Part shown: in pieces, positions 12,658 through 17,534 of the stretch
Numbering within the stretch: position 1 is the stretch's first letter
Layout of the letters: each line of letters opens with the position of its first letter
Source: a virus
Length of the DNA: 20,076 nucleotides
Reading direction: 5' to 3' (one strand)
IMG/VR virus record: IMGVR_UViG_3300025601_000166
Location: 1-20,076 of that record
Made by a program: the position numbers and the translations under genes
Notes under the pieces: generated by a model
The model's database searches: none
Told to the model about the DNA's origin: nothing
What the model saw: only the letters and a program-made list of their open reading frames with translations

Positions 12658-13021
12658 TTTCCACCCCATAAAGTTCCATCATAATGAGTTTCATCTTATC
12701 AGGATTCATAGCCCCATCATTTTCGTGTCCATTATAGAATCTTAAATTACTTCTTGCCTTTACTTTTCTAAGGAATCTTGTCTCGTAGTTATATGCTTTT
12801 TCTTTTGATTTAAATGTTCTTATTTTTCTAATGACAAACACATTAAGACCATGTTGTTCAATGATTTTCTTTATAGTCTTGGAAGAGGTAGAATAACCGT
12901 CTTCTTTCAATAATTGATCTGGATGGCATCCTTGAGCCCATTTAGCACCAGCGTAATACATGCCGTTGCGAGTATCCTGGATAATATAGAAATATGTCGT
13001 ATAAATAGATTTGCTGGACAT
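12638..13021 (-). CDS. GIY-YIG homing endonuclease, N-terminal part (frameshifted)
   Basis: This 127-aa product has a GIY-YIG domain: 'TTYFYIIQDTRNGMYYAGAK' gives the GIY (YFYI, 10-13) and YIG (YYAG, 22-25) segments. It continues with 'GCHPDQLLKEDGYSTSSK', typical of the phage subfamily, and the catalytic glutamate region 'EKAYNYETRFLRKV' (E80). The last nine residues (VETHSSPR region) are out of frame; the true continuation, ...YGVENAFQS..., is found one base over. The gene is expressed leftward from a late promoter with a conserved leader hairpin. The truncated product keeps the nuclease domain but lacks the DNA-binding tail, so it is unlikely to home. Confidence 0.75.
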   Translation of the reverse strand: MSSKSIYTTYFYIIQDTRNGMYYAGAKWAQGCHPDQLLKEDGYSTSSKTIKKIIEQHGLNVFVIRKIRTFKSKEKAYNYETRFLRKVKARSNLRFYNGHENDGAMNPDKMKLIMMELYGVETHSSPR

Positions 13022-13050
13022 AATAGTCTCCCATGATTATTTGCTTCTGT

Positions 13051-13091
13051 CTAGAGTAGTTGGGATAACCGCCAAGTAATCCGCGAACTAC
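13051..13091 (-). other. structured leader of homing endonuclease transcript (copy B)
   Basis: On the minus strand, outer stem GTAGTT (13091-13086) pairs with AACTAC (13061-13056). CGC (13085-13083) is opposite C (13062). Inner stem GGAT-T-AC (13082-13076) pairs with GT-T-ATCC (13069-13063) with one T-T mismatch. TCTAG (13055-13051) follows. It is the longest of the three copies and starts six bases after the late promoter. Confidence 0.65.
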
Positions 13092-13096
13092 ATGTT

Positions 13097-13104
13097 TATT
13101 TATA
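13097..13104 (-). promoter_or_regulatory. T4-type late promoter (TATAAATA)
   Basis: This exact TATAAATA on the minus strand reads toward the homing endonuclease at 12120-13021. Like the copies at 7505 and 10110, it has a G at the sixth base downstream, where the leader stem begins. Confidence 0.75.
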
Positions 13105-13136
13105 CAAGTAAGAATAACAAAGAACAAATTTAATCG

Positions 13137-13165
13137 TTGACATTTATTCCGAATCGGTATATTAT
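13137..13165 (+). promoter_or_regulatory. early promoter with CCGAATCGG core
   Basis: TTGACA (13137-13142) and TATTAT (13160-13165) are 17 bp apart, with CCGAATCGG at 13149-13157. The start codon at 13195 is 58 bp from the -35 box. It lies back to back with the minus-strand late promoter at 13097. Confidence 0.88.
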
Positions 13166-13169
13166 AAAA

Positions 13170-13196
13170 ATAGGAAAATAAAAAGGAGCTTCCTAT
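13170..13196 (+). promoter_or_regulatory. hairpin presenting the ribosome-binding site of the 13195 gene
   Basis: ATAGGAA (13170-13176) pairs with TTCCTAT (13190-13196), placing AAGGAG in the 13-base loop and the first bases of the start codon in the stem. A shorter version (TAGGA/TCCTA) recurs at 16647-16669 in another early leader. Confidence 0.5.
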
Positions 13197-13602
13197 GCAA
13201 GACATTCAAACTTTTACTGCAATCTGTGAAAAGGCTTCCCAAGCTGGATATGCAGCCGTAGAAACTGCCCGAGTAGTTCCAATGGTCGTTGGACAGGAAA
13301 CATCTTTGTTCTCTGGTGTCATTGATGAAACAAAGCCCACATACGTGCTTGATGATTACCCGTGCGGGTTTGCCTGGGTTTCTGTCAAGCCAGAAAACAA
13401 AGGTAATACTCGACTTGGTAAACAAGAACGCCGAGCACTTGAAGCTGCGGGTTTCCGCAAGAATGATTATGAGAAAACATATCAGCTATGGATTTCAGAC
13501 TTCAATCAGTCTATGCAGAAAAAAGAAACTTATGCTGATGCTTATGCTAAATTGCTACGGGATAATGGCGTCCGGGCCTACTCTGGCTCACGGATGGATT
13601 AA
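13195..13602 (+). CDS. conserved phage hypothetical protein, 135 aa
   Basis: The protein follows a pattern found in many phages without known function. It has an N-terminal helix 'ICEKASQAGYAAVETARVVP' and 'MVVGQETSLFSG', then 'YPCGFAWVSVKPENKG', 'ALEAAGFRKNDYEKTYQLWI', and the tail 'QSMQKKETYADAYAKLLRDN' ending in 'GVRAYSGSRMD'. The 'CGFAWV', 'Q(S)M..KE.YA.A(Y/F)A..LR..GV.A...SR.D' elements are the conserved ones. It is led by an early promoter and AAGGAG. The stop TAA shares its last A with the ATG of the next gene. Confidence 0.75.
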   Translation: MQDIQTFTAICEKASQAGYAAVETARVVPMVVGQETSLFSGVIDETKPTYVLDDYPCGFAWVSVKPENKGNTRLGKQERRALEAAGFRKNDYEKTYQLWISDFNQSMQKKETYADAYAKLLRDNGVRAYSGSRMD

Positions 13603-13802
13603 TGGTCTTCCCACACAAATACATCAATACTGAAAATCACTGGCTTCTCGGAACCGTTTGGCCTTTTCGAGGTTGTTCGGTTACCATGCAGTCTAGTGGT
13701 TTCTTATGCAACTGCCAAAAAAAGCCCCGCCAAAAATGTGCGCATATCAAAAGTGTCGAGATGGGCATTTTTGGAGTAAACCTAAAAGAATATACACTAT
13801 GA
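13602..13802 (+). CDS. SWIM-like zinc-binding protein, 66 aa
   Basis: The middle of the protein reads 'SGFLCNCQKKPRQKCAHIKS', a C-x-C...C-x-H arrangement like the SWIM zinc-binding motif. It is preceded by two beta strands (HWLLGTVWPFRGCSVTMQ), which fits small phage SWIM proteins that look like '..V..DG..CtC......pCKHI..V'. The Cys/His ligands are about C36, C38, C46 and H48. The function is unknown; the motif implies binding of nucleic acid or protein. The gene starts at the last base of the previous stop, with GGATGGA upstream. Confidence 0.6.
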   Translation: MVFPHKYINTENHWLLGTVWPFRGCSVTMQSSGFLCNCQKKPRQKCAHIKSVEMGIFGVNLKEYTL

Positions 13803-13879
13803 ATATTTTTATTTTATCCGCTCTGCCAGCAGAATTTACATGTTCATATCAAACAAAGGAGTTACTTGATGCTTGCTAA
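13799..13879 (+). CDS. possible 26-aa peptide
   Basis: The ATG at 13799 overlaps the previous stop (ATGA) and opens a frame for MNIFILSALPAEFTCSYQTK plus six residues, ending at 13879 just inside the next gene. There is no separate ribosome-binding site, so expression would depend on coupling. The N-terminus is hydrophobic. It may be chance. Confidence 0.25.
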   Translation: MNIFILSALPAEFTCSYQTKELLDAC

Positions 13880-14096
13880 TCTGTGCAAAGACTATATTAT
13901 CAACACGATTATAGGTGGATTTTTTGTAATTTTCCTTGTCGTTGTTACGGGCAGACCTATGACGCAGGAAGATTATACAGTTTTTATATTCCTCGGTTGG
14001 ATTTTTGGTTGGTTTTTACGAGGTGCGGGTAAGGCTCAAGTAACTACTACTAAAGATGCGGTTGGTGAAATTAAAAAGCTTAGAAATAAGGGCTAA
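13869..14096 (+). CDS. small membrane protein with two transmembrane helices, 75 aa
   Basis: I do not recognise a family. Residues about 11-27 (INTIIGGFFVIFLVVVTG) and 36-52 (DYTVFIFLGWIFGWFLRGAG) are hydrophobic helices joined by a short polar loop, and the C-terminus 'KDAVGEIKKLRNKG' is cytoplasmic-like and basic. A holin is possible by size and two-helix layout, but there is no endolysin nearby and early-type context makes this weak. I chose ATG 13869 because GGAG (13858-13861) is seven bases before it; the TTG at 13866 is too close. Confidence 0.6.
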   Translation: MLANLCKDYIINTIIGGFFVIFLVVVTGRPMTQEDYTVFIFLGWIFGWFLRGAGKAQVTTTKDAVGEIKKLRNKG

Positions 14097-14099
14097 GAA

Positions 14100-14395
14100 A
14101 TGGCATATAAGCACACCTCAAAGAAAACTGGATTTAATAGCCGAAAAACTAATACTATGAATAGAAATGGCTCACAGACTATTTCCAATTCAGTAAAGAC
14201 TGGAAATACTACATATACCAATACTACAAAAGGCGGCAAATCATATACAACTCAGACTACTAGAAGCCCAGACGGATATGTAACTAGCAAACGCATTACA
14301 TCTAGCGCACCTAAGAATGGAAAAATGCAAACTCAGGTAACGGTATTGGTATCATCTTGTTTGTTGTAGTTGCAAACTTGCTCGGATTTTCATAA
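14100..14395 (+). CDS. Ser/Thr-rich small membrane protein with apparent frameshift
   Basis: From ATG 14100 the frame encodes a Ser/Thr/Lys-rich segment (KHTSKKTGFNSRKTNTMNRN and similar) of about 75 residues and stops at 14369. In the -1 frame from about 14325 the DNA reads 'NSGNGIGIILFVVVANLLGF', a good transmembrane helix, and stops at TAA 14393-14395, exactly against the ATG of the next gene. Adding one A to the A5 run at 14321-14325 joins them into a 98-aa protein with a polar N-terminal domain and a C-terminal anchor. I prefer this reading because of the gene junction and the helix. A mutation, sequencing error or programmed shift are the alternatives. Confidence 0.6.
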
Positions 14396-14701
14396 ATGGA
14401 TTCTGTTCGCTACATAATAATTGAAAAAGAAAATGGTATATTCCTAGGCAACTATCTTGATATTCCATTATTTTCTAATGTGCTTTTGTTTCCTATTATC
14501 AAAGCATATTCGTTTGAGACACTTGAAGAAGCCAAAGAATATGTTGAATATATTTCATATATAGGTATAGAATTTTGCGTGAAAAAAATTGCTTGTAAAC
14601 AGAAGTATATACCGATTGATATTTTAATAAAGGCAGGATATAGTGAATATACTAAGCGTATGTTAAAATATACACCAGTAACATCACAAACAGTACATTA
14701 G
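14396..14701 (+). CDS. hypothetical protein, 101 aa
   Basis: I do not recognise this protein. It starts immediately after the restored stop of the previous gene. The N-terminal half looks like a small beta-alpha domain (VRYIIIEKENGIFLGNYLDI, then 'FETLEEAKEYVEYISYIGI'), with repeated aromatic and hydrophobic strands. The 'LEEAKEYVE' helix resembles that of small phage proteins with a 'F.TLEEA..Y' turn. No transmembrane helix is certain. Two cysteines (60 and 66) flank a KKIA segment. Confidence 0.55.
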   Translation: MDSVRYIIIEKENGIFLGNYLDIPLFSNVLLFPIIKAYSFETLEEAKEYVEYISYIGIEFCVKKIACKQKYIPIDILIKAGYSEYTKRMLKYTPVTSQTVH

Positions 14702-14712
14702 GAAAGAACAAT

Positions 14713-15065
14713 ATGAAAGACTCCTCAGCAATAACGAACTCAGTGATACAGGTATTTGGCATTGTTGGTGTGCAAGTATACGGACTTGAATGGGCAATTT
14801 ACCCCGCAATGTTTATGGTGCTTATTGTAGTATGCATGCAAACTATAGCAGCTGGGTATGTTTTTCCATAGGCGCATACCAAGACAAAACAGATCAGCCA
14901 GGTCATACTGTAATGTTAAGTGTACTAGTATCATTGATGTATGCAATGACATCGTACCAGATTTACTTATCAGGGTTTGAGGTTTGTGCTGGAATAGCAC
15001 TTGCGCATGCTATGATCATGTTCTTAACTCATATATTTAAGCTTATCATACCAAAAAAAGATTGA
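14713..15065 (+). CDS. small multi-pass membrane protein with apparent frameshift
   Basis: ATG 14713 (AGGAAA upstream) opens a frame with a hydrophobic segment (WAIYPAMFMVLIVVCMQTIA) that stops at TAG 14869-14871. In the -1 frame the DNA continues as 'SIGAYQDKTDQPGHTVMLSV', then two more hydrophobic helices (SVLVSLMYAMTSYQIYLSG; 'ALAHAMIMFLTHIFKLII') and a basic end. Adding one T to the T5 run at 14861-14865 gives an intact 117-aa protein, ending '..GYVFSIGAYQ..' across the joint. The family is unknown. The composition suggests three helices in the inner membrane. Confidence 0.6.
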
Positions 15066-15090
15066 CTTTTATACAAAGTTGATTTAATTT
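15062..15090 (+). promoter_or_regulatory. possible early promoter before the PTH2 gene
   Basis: TTGACT (15062-15067), 17 bp, then TAATTT (15085-15090). The start codon is 60 bp from the -35 box, as in the other early promoters, but both boxes are imperfect and the spacer has no CGAATCGG. Confidence 0.4.
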
Positions 15091-15121
15091 AATATTATGC
15101 AAAACCAAAGTATATTATATT

Positions 15122-15565
15122 ATGACCGCAGTACTTTACATTTTGATGCGTACAGATCTAGATTCACTAGGTGCAGGTAAGGCCATGGCGCAAGCGTCTC
15201 ATGCTTCAAACGCATTTGTTGACCACTATCATTCACATACACGAGATTTAAGTCTAAATACTGAGCGGACTGAAATGCAAGTTAAAAACGCAAAAGGTTT
15301 TACTGAATGGGAACATTCCACGACGCAGGGTTTTGGTACTGTACTTGTGCTCGGGGGTAGCATCAATGATATCAGTGATGCTACAGAAATGTTGCGATCC
15401 TACGGATATGTAGCAGGCATTCTTCATGATCCTACTTATCCTATTATAGACGGCGAAGTAGTTCACTGTATTCCACTTGACACTTGTGCGTATATTTTTG
15501 TGCCAGATAAAGAAGAAGACAAAATAGCACCGATCCTACTAAAGAAATTTTCACTTCACCCATAA
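15122..15565 (+). CDS. PTH2-type peptidyl-tRNA hydrolase
   Basis: The 147-aa protein has the PTH2 signature 'GAGKAMAQASHASNAF' (18-32), where the lysine and the AQ.SHA helix form the active site. It also has the conserved late 'VAGILHDPTYP' and 'IPLDTCAYIFVPDKEE' segments. PTH2 enzymes of archaea, eukaryotes and some bacteria release tRNA from stalled peptides. A phage copy could recycle tRNAs when host translation is disturbed. There is no good Shine-Dalgarno sequence before ATG 15122, only A/T-rich sequence, so the start is less certain than the function. Confidence 0.8.
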   Translation: MTAVLYILMRTDLDSLGAGKAMAQASHASNAFVDHYHSHTRDLSLNTERTEMQVKNAKGFTEWEHSTTQGFGTVLVLGGSINDISDATEMLRSYGYVAGILHDPTYPIIDGEVVHCIPLDTCAYIFVPDKEEDKIAPILLKKFSLHP

Positions 15566-15588
15566 CTTATTTAGTAAGGAGAATACCA

Positions 15589-15768
15589 ATCGACTATAAA
15601 ATAACTGACTACAACTATATCGGCAGTTCTGTTGGGAACGCGTATTTCAGCGGACTTAAGTTTGGCGAACTGTGGGATTGCATTAGCATAAGCACTTCCA
15701 GAGAAGAATTAGACGCTTCAATTGAGGCTACAATTAAACTACATGAATTACTTGAAAAGGGAAACTAA
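15589..15768 (+). CDS. small protein with non-standard or lost start codon, 59 aa
   Basis: A frame running to TAA 15766-15768 encodes 'DYKITDYNYIGSSVGNAYFS', 'GLKFGELWDCISISTSREEL' and 'DASIEATIKLHELLEKGN', which looks like a genuine small protein. A good ribosome-binding site, AAGGAG (15576-15581), lies seven bases before ATC 15589, where an ATG would be expected; no ATG, GTG or TTG is in frame near there. The start may be ATC (rare), ATA 15583, or an ATG lost by mutation or sequencing error. The stop is one base before the GapR-like gene, which fits a co-translated pair. Function is unknown. Confidence 0.45.
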   Translation: MDYKITDYNYIGSSVGNAYFSGLKFGELWDCISISTSREELDASIEATIKLHELLEKGN

Positions 15769-15769
15769 A

Positions 15770-16027
15770 ATGTCGGAACCTGAAACAAATAGCACTTACA
15801 GCGTAACTGCTAATGAACTGCGGTCATTTGTAGAACGCTATGAGCGGCTAGAAGCAGAAAAGAAAGATATTGCAGAACAAGCAAAGGAAGTAATGTCGGA
15901 AGCAAAATCACGCGGTTATGATACAAAAGTACTACGAGCCATTATTACATTGCGTAAGAGAGATCCAAATGATATTGCAGAAACTGAGGCTATTCTAGAA
16001 ATGTACAAAGAAGCATTGGGCATGTAA
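15770..16027 (+). CDS. GapR/DUF2312-like DNA-binding protein
   Basis: The 85-aa protein matches DUF2312, the GapR family: 'LRSFVERYERLEAEKKDIAE' (the coiled-coil helix), 'VMSEAKSRGYDTKVLRAIIT', 'LRKRDPNDIAETEAILEMYK' and the terminal 'EALGM' all follow the family pattern. GapR in Alphaproteobacteria is a nucleoid protein that binds over-twisted AT-rich DNA in front of replication and transcription machinery. The phage copy might handle supercoils on the phage genome or compete with the host protein. I chose ATG 15770 with AAGGGA (15758-15763); the longer frame starting at 15722 would overlap the upstream gene. This gene is the main pointer to the host class. Confidence 0.88.
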   Translation: MSEPETNSTYSVTANELRSFVERYERLEAEKKDIAEQAKEVMSEAKSRGYDTKVLRAIITLRKRDPNDIAETEAILEMYKEALGM

Positions 16028-16029
16028 AT

Positions 16030-16530
16030 ATGAATTACTATGCTGGTATAGGTTCCAGAGAAACACCGGCAGAAGTATTAAAACTAATGACTGCTATAGC
16101 CCAGAGACTATCAAAGCTGGGCTATAGTCTTAGATCAGGCGGTGCTGAAGGTGCTGATATTGCATTTGAAAGTGGAGCAGCTGCCAAACAAATCTTCTTA
16201 CCATGGAATAGTTTTAATGATAAGTATGCTGATGGCAGTTCATATATAATACCGCCTTTAAATACTGAGCTTGCCGAGCAATTTCACCCCGCCGCTAGTA
16301 AACTATCACAAGGTGCACTAAAACTAATGAGCAGAAATAGCTACCAAGTTTTGGGTCCTACGCTAGATGATCCTGTGGATTTTGTTCTTTGCTGGACAAA
16401 GCAAGGAACGCTAGCTGGAGGTACGGCTCAAGCAATGAGAATTGCCATGCATCATAATATTCCTATTTTCAACTTTGGCGGGAATGGTATTGAAGAGTTT
16501 GCTAAACATATGATGCTGTCACTAGGCTGA
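16030..16530 (+). CDS. SLOG/DprA-like Rossmann-fold protein
   Basis: The 166-aa protein has 'YAGIGSRETPAEVLKLM' (4-20), 'LRSGGAEGADIAFESGA' (34-50), 'IFLPWNSFN' and a nucleotide-binding 'WTKQGTLAGGTAQAMRIA' segment. This is the SLOG superfamily, related to DprA and LOG, in a single-domain form that is common in phages. Such proteins bind nucleotides or nucleotide-derived signals, and some process them. It has no DprA-type partner domain. The role could be nucleotide metabolism or interference with nucleotide-signal defence, both inference. It follows the GapR-like gene after two bases and is ended by the terminator at 16571. Confidence 0.75.
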   Translation: MNYYAGIGSRETPAEVLKLMTAIAQRLSKLGYSLRSGGAEGADIAFESGAAAKQIFLPWNSFNDKYADGSSYIIPPLNTELAEQFHPAASKLSQGALKLMSRNSYQVLGPTLDDPVDFVLCWTKQGTLAGGTAQAMRIAMHHNIPIFNFGGNGIEEFAKHMMLSLG

Positions 16531-16570
16531 CGTACTATATACATTAACATTTACTTATAATGGTTATCAC

Positions 16571-16610
16571 ATGCCGCTGCTTGCACAGACTCAAGCAGCG
16601 GCATTTTTTT
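16571..16610 (+). terminator. strong rho-independent terminator
   Basis: A 13-bp perfect GC-rich stem (16571-16583 with 16592-16604) with an 8-base loop is followed by a T run (16604-16610). It ends the PTH2-SLOG transcript. The -35 box of the next early promoter starts three bases later. Confidence 0.95.
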
Positions 16611-16612
16611 GG

Positions 16613-16641
16613 TTGACACTATGCCCGAATCGGTATATATT
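16613..16641 (+). promoter_or_regulatory. early promoter with CCGAATCGG core
   Basis: TTGACA (16613-16618) and TATATT (16636-16641) are 17 bp apart, with CCGAATCGG at 16625-16633. The start codon at 16672 is 59 bp from the -35 box. The leader has the same AGGAAAACAAAAGGA-type sequence as the one at 13137. Confidence 0.9.
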
Positions 16642-16671
16642 GATATTAGGAAAACAAAAGGAAATCCTATC

Positions 16672-17034
16672 ATGACAAAATTCTCCAACTTCGACAAGAA
16701 AAACCTCAACAATCTTCGTAATGACCTGAACGCAATCCTTGAAAAATATGGCATGAGCTCAAATCTCGAAATTGAAGTTGGAAATATGCGGTTCAGTTCT
16801 GCTGAAGTAGAAATTAAGGTAACTGCAAAAGTAAAAGGCGCAAAGACAATGAGTGACTCTATTCTTGAAAGCCGCTGCGCCGCTCTCGGATTGAAAATGA
16901 AAAACAAAGCAGGCGATGTGCTCGTTGGTTACAACACACGGGCACACAAAATGCCCTTTGTATATGTCTCAGCTACAGACGGCAAACGCTACAAGTGCTC
17001 AACTGAAATTGTAAAACTGCATTTCAGCGCATAA
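16672..17034 (+). CDS. conserved phage hypothetical protein, 120 aa
   Basis: ATG 16672 is downstream of the promoter and has AAAAGGA (16657-16663). A longer frame from 16609 starts upstream of the transcript and was rejected. The product resembles a family widespread in phages of Alphaproteobacteria. It has a helix 'FDKKNLNNLRNDLNAILEKY', then 'LEIEVGNMRFSSAEVEIKVT', then 'GDVLVGYNTRAHKMPFVYVS' and 'GKRYKCSTEIVKLHF'. The family has no known function; the 'VGNxxF', 'GxNxRxxKxP' and 'GxRYKxxxExV' elements are conserved. It is soluble, with no membrane helix. Confidence 0.75.
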   Translation: MTKFSNFDKKNLNNLRNDLNAILEKYGMSSNLEIEVGNMRFSSAEVEIKVTAKVKGAKTMSDSILESRCAALGLKMKNKAGDVLVGYNTRAHKMPFVYVSATDGKRYKCSTEIVKLHFSA

Positions 17035-17049
17035 GAAAGGAATATCACT

Positions 17050-17436
17050 ATGGGAACTTCATCAATGATCGGCATCTGGGACTCAGAAACGGGAAAAGTT
17101 ACTGCGTCGTATTGCCACTATGACGGCTATATCGAACACAACGGGGCTGTGCTTGCTGAACACTACAGCACACCAGAAGCGGCAGATAAGGTTGCAACTG
17201 GTGGATATATCAGTGGTCTTAGTGAAAACTATTCGCGCAGTCGGCAAGAAGCAGTTCATAATGAGCCTGCAGTAGTCTACAAGTCCGTGGAAGATTATCT
17301 TGCTACTGGTGCCGATTATGCGAGTGCTGAATATCTATATCTATTCGATGGAGACATTTGGTTCTTTGCTAGCTGGGACGCTGAAAACTTTTCCCTGTTT
17401 GAAGAAGTTGAAATGAATCTAAAAGCAACAGTATGA
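17050..17436 (+). CDS. conserved phage hypothetical protein, 128 aa
   Basis: The N-terminus 'MGTSSMIGIWDSETGKVTAS' with 'YCHYDGYIEHNGAVLAEHYS' and 'AADKVATGGYISGLSEN' follows a well-known pattern of phage and bacterial proteins ('MGTRSxIGx...V.aiYcHwDGYpehnG.iL..hY'). The C-terminal half has 'EDYLATGADYASAEYLYLFD' and 'WFFASWDAENFSLFEEV'. Function is unknown. AAAGGA (17036-17041) precedes the ATG. It is the second gene of the 16613 operon. Its stop codon lies in the loop of a hairpin. Confidence 0.78.
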   Translation: MGTSSMIGIWDSETGKVTASYCHYDGYIEHNGAVLAEHYSTPEAADKVATGGYISGLSENYSRSRQEAVHNEPAVVYKSVEDYLATGADYASAEYLYLFDGDIWFFASWDAENFSLFEEVEMNLKATV

Positions 17437-17449
17437 CATACTGTTGCTT
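17423..17449 (+). other. hairpin around stop codon of the 17050 gene
   Basis: An 11-bp perfect stem (AAGCAACAGTA at 17423-17433 with 17439-17449) has a TGACA loop containing the stop TGA. No T run follows, so it is not a standard terminator. It may be an RNA processing or 3'-end stabilising structure. Confidence 0.55.
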
Positions 17450-17479
17450 GGACTGAAGAAACTACTGACTAAATAATTG

Positions 17480-17508
17480 TTGACAGTAGAGCCGAATCGG
17501 TATAGTAT
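17480..17508 (+). promoter_or_regulatory. early promoter with CCGAATCGG core
   Basis: TTGACA (17480-17485), CCGAATCGG (17492-17500), then TATAGTAT (17501-17508; TAGTAT at the 17-bp position, TATAGT at 15). The start codon at 17535 is 55 bp from the -35 box. Confidence 0.85.
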
Positions 17509-17534
17509 GTAAATATACCAAAAGGAGACTCCAG

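Noticed and set aside
13869-14096. Holin assignment for the two-helix membrane protein
   Set aside because: Topology alone is not enough; there is no lysis gene near it and its neighbours look like early genes.
14321-14327. Programmed -1 frameshift site in the 14100 gene
   Set aside because: The A-rich run is not a fitting slippery heptamer in this frame and no downstream pseudoknot is evident; a lost base is simpler.
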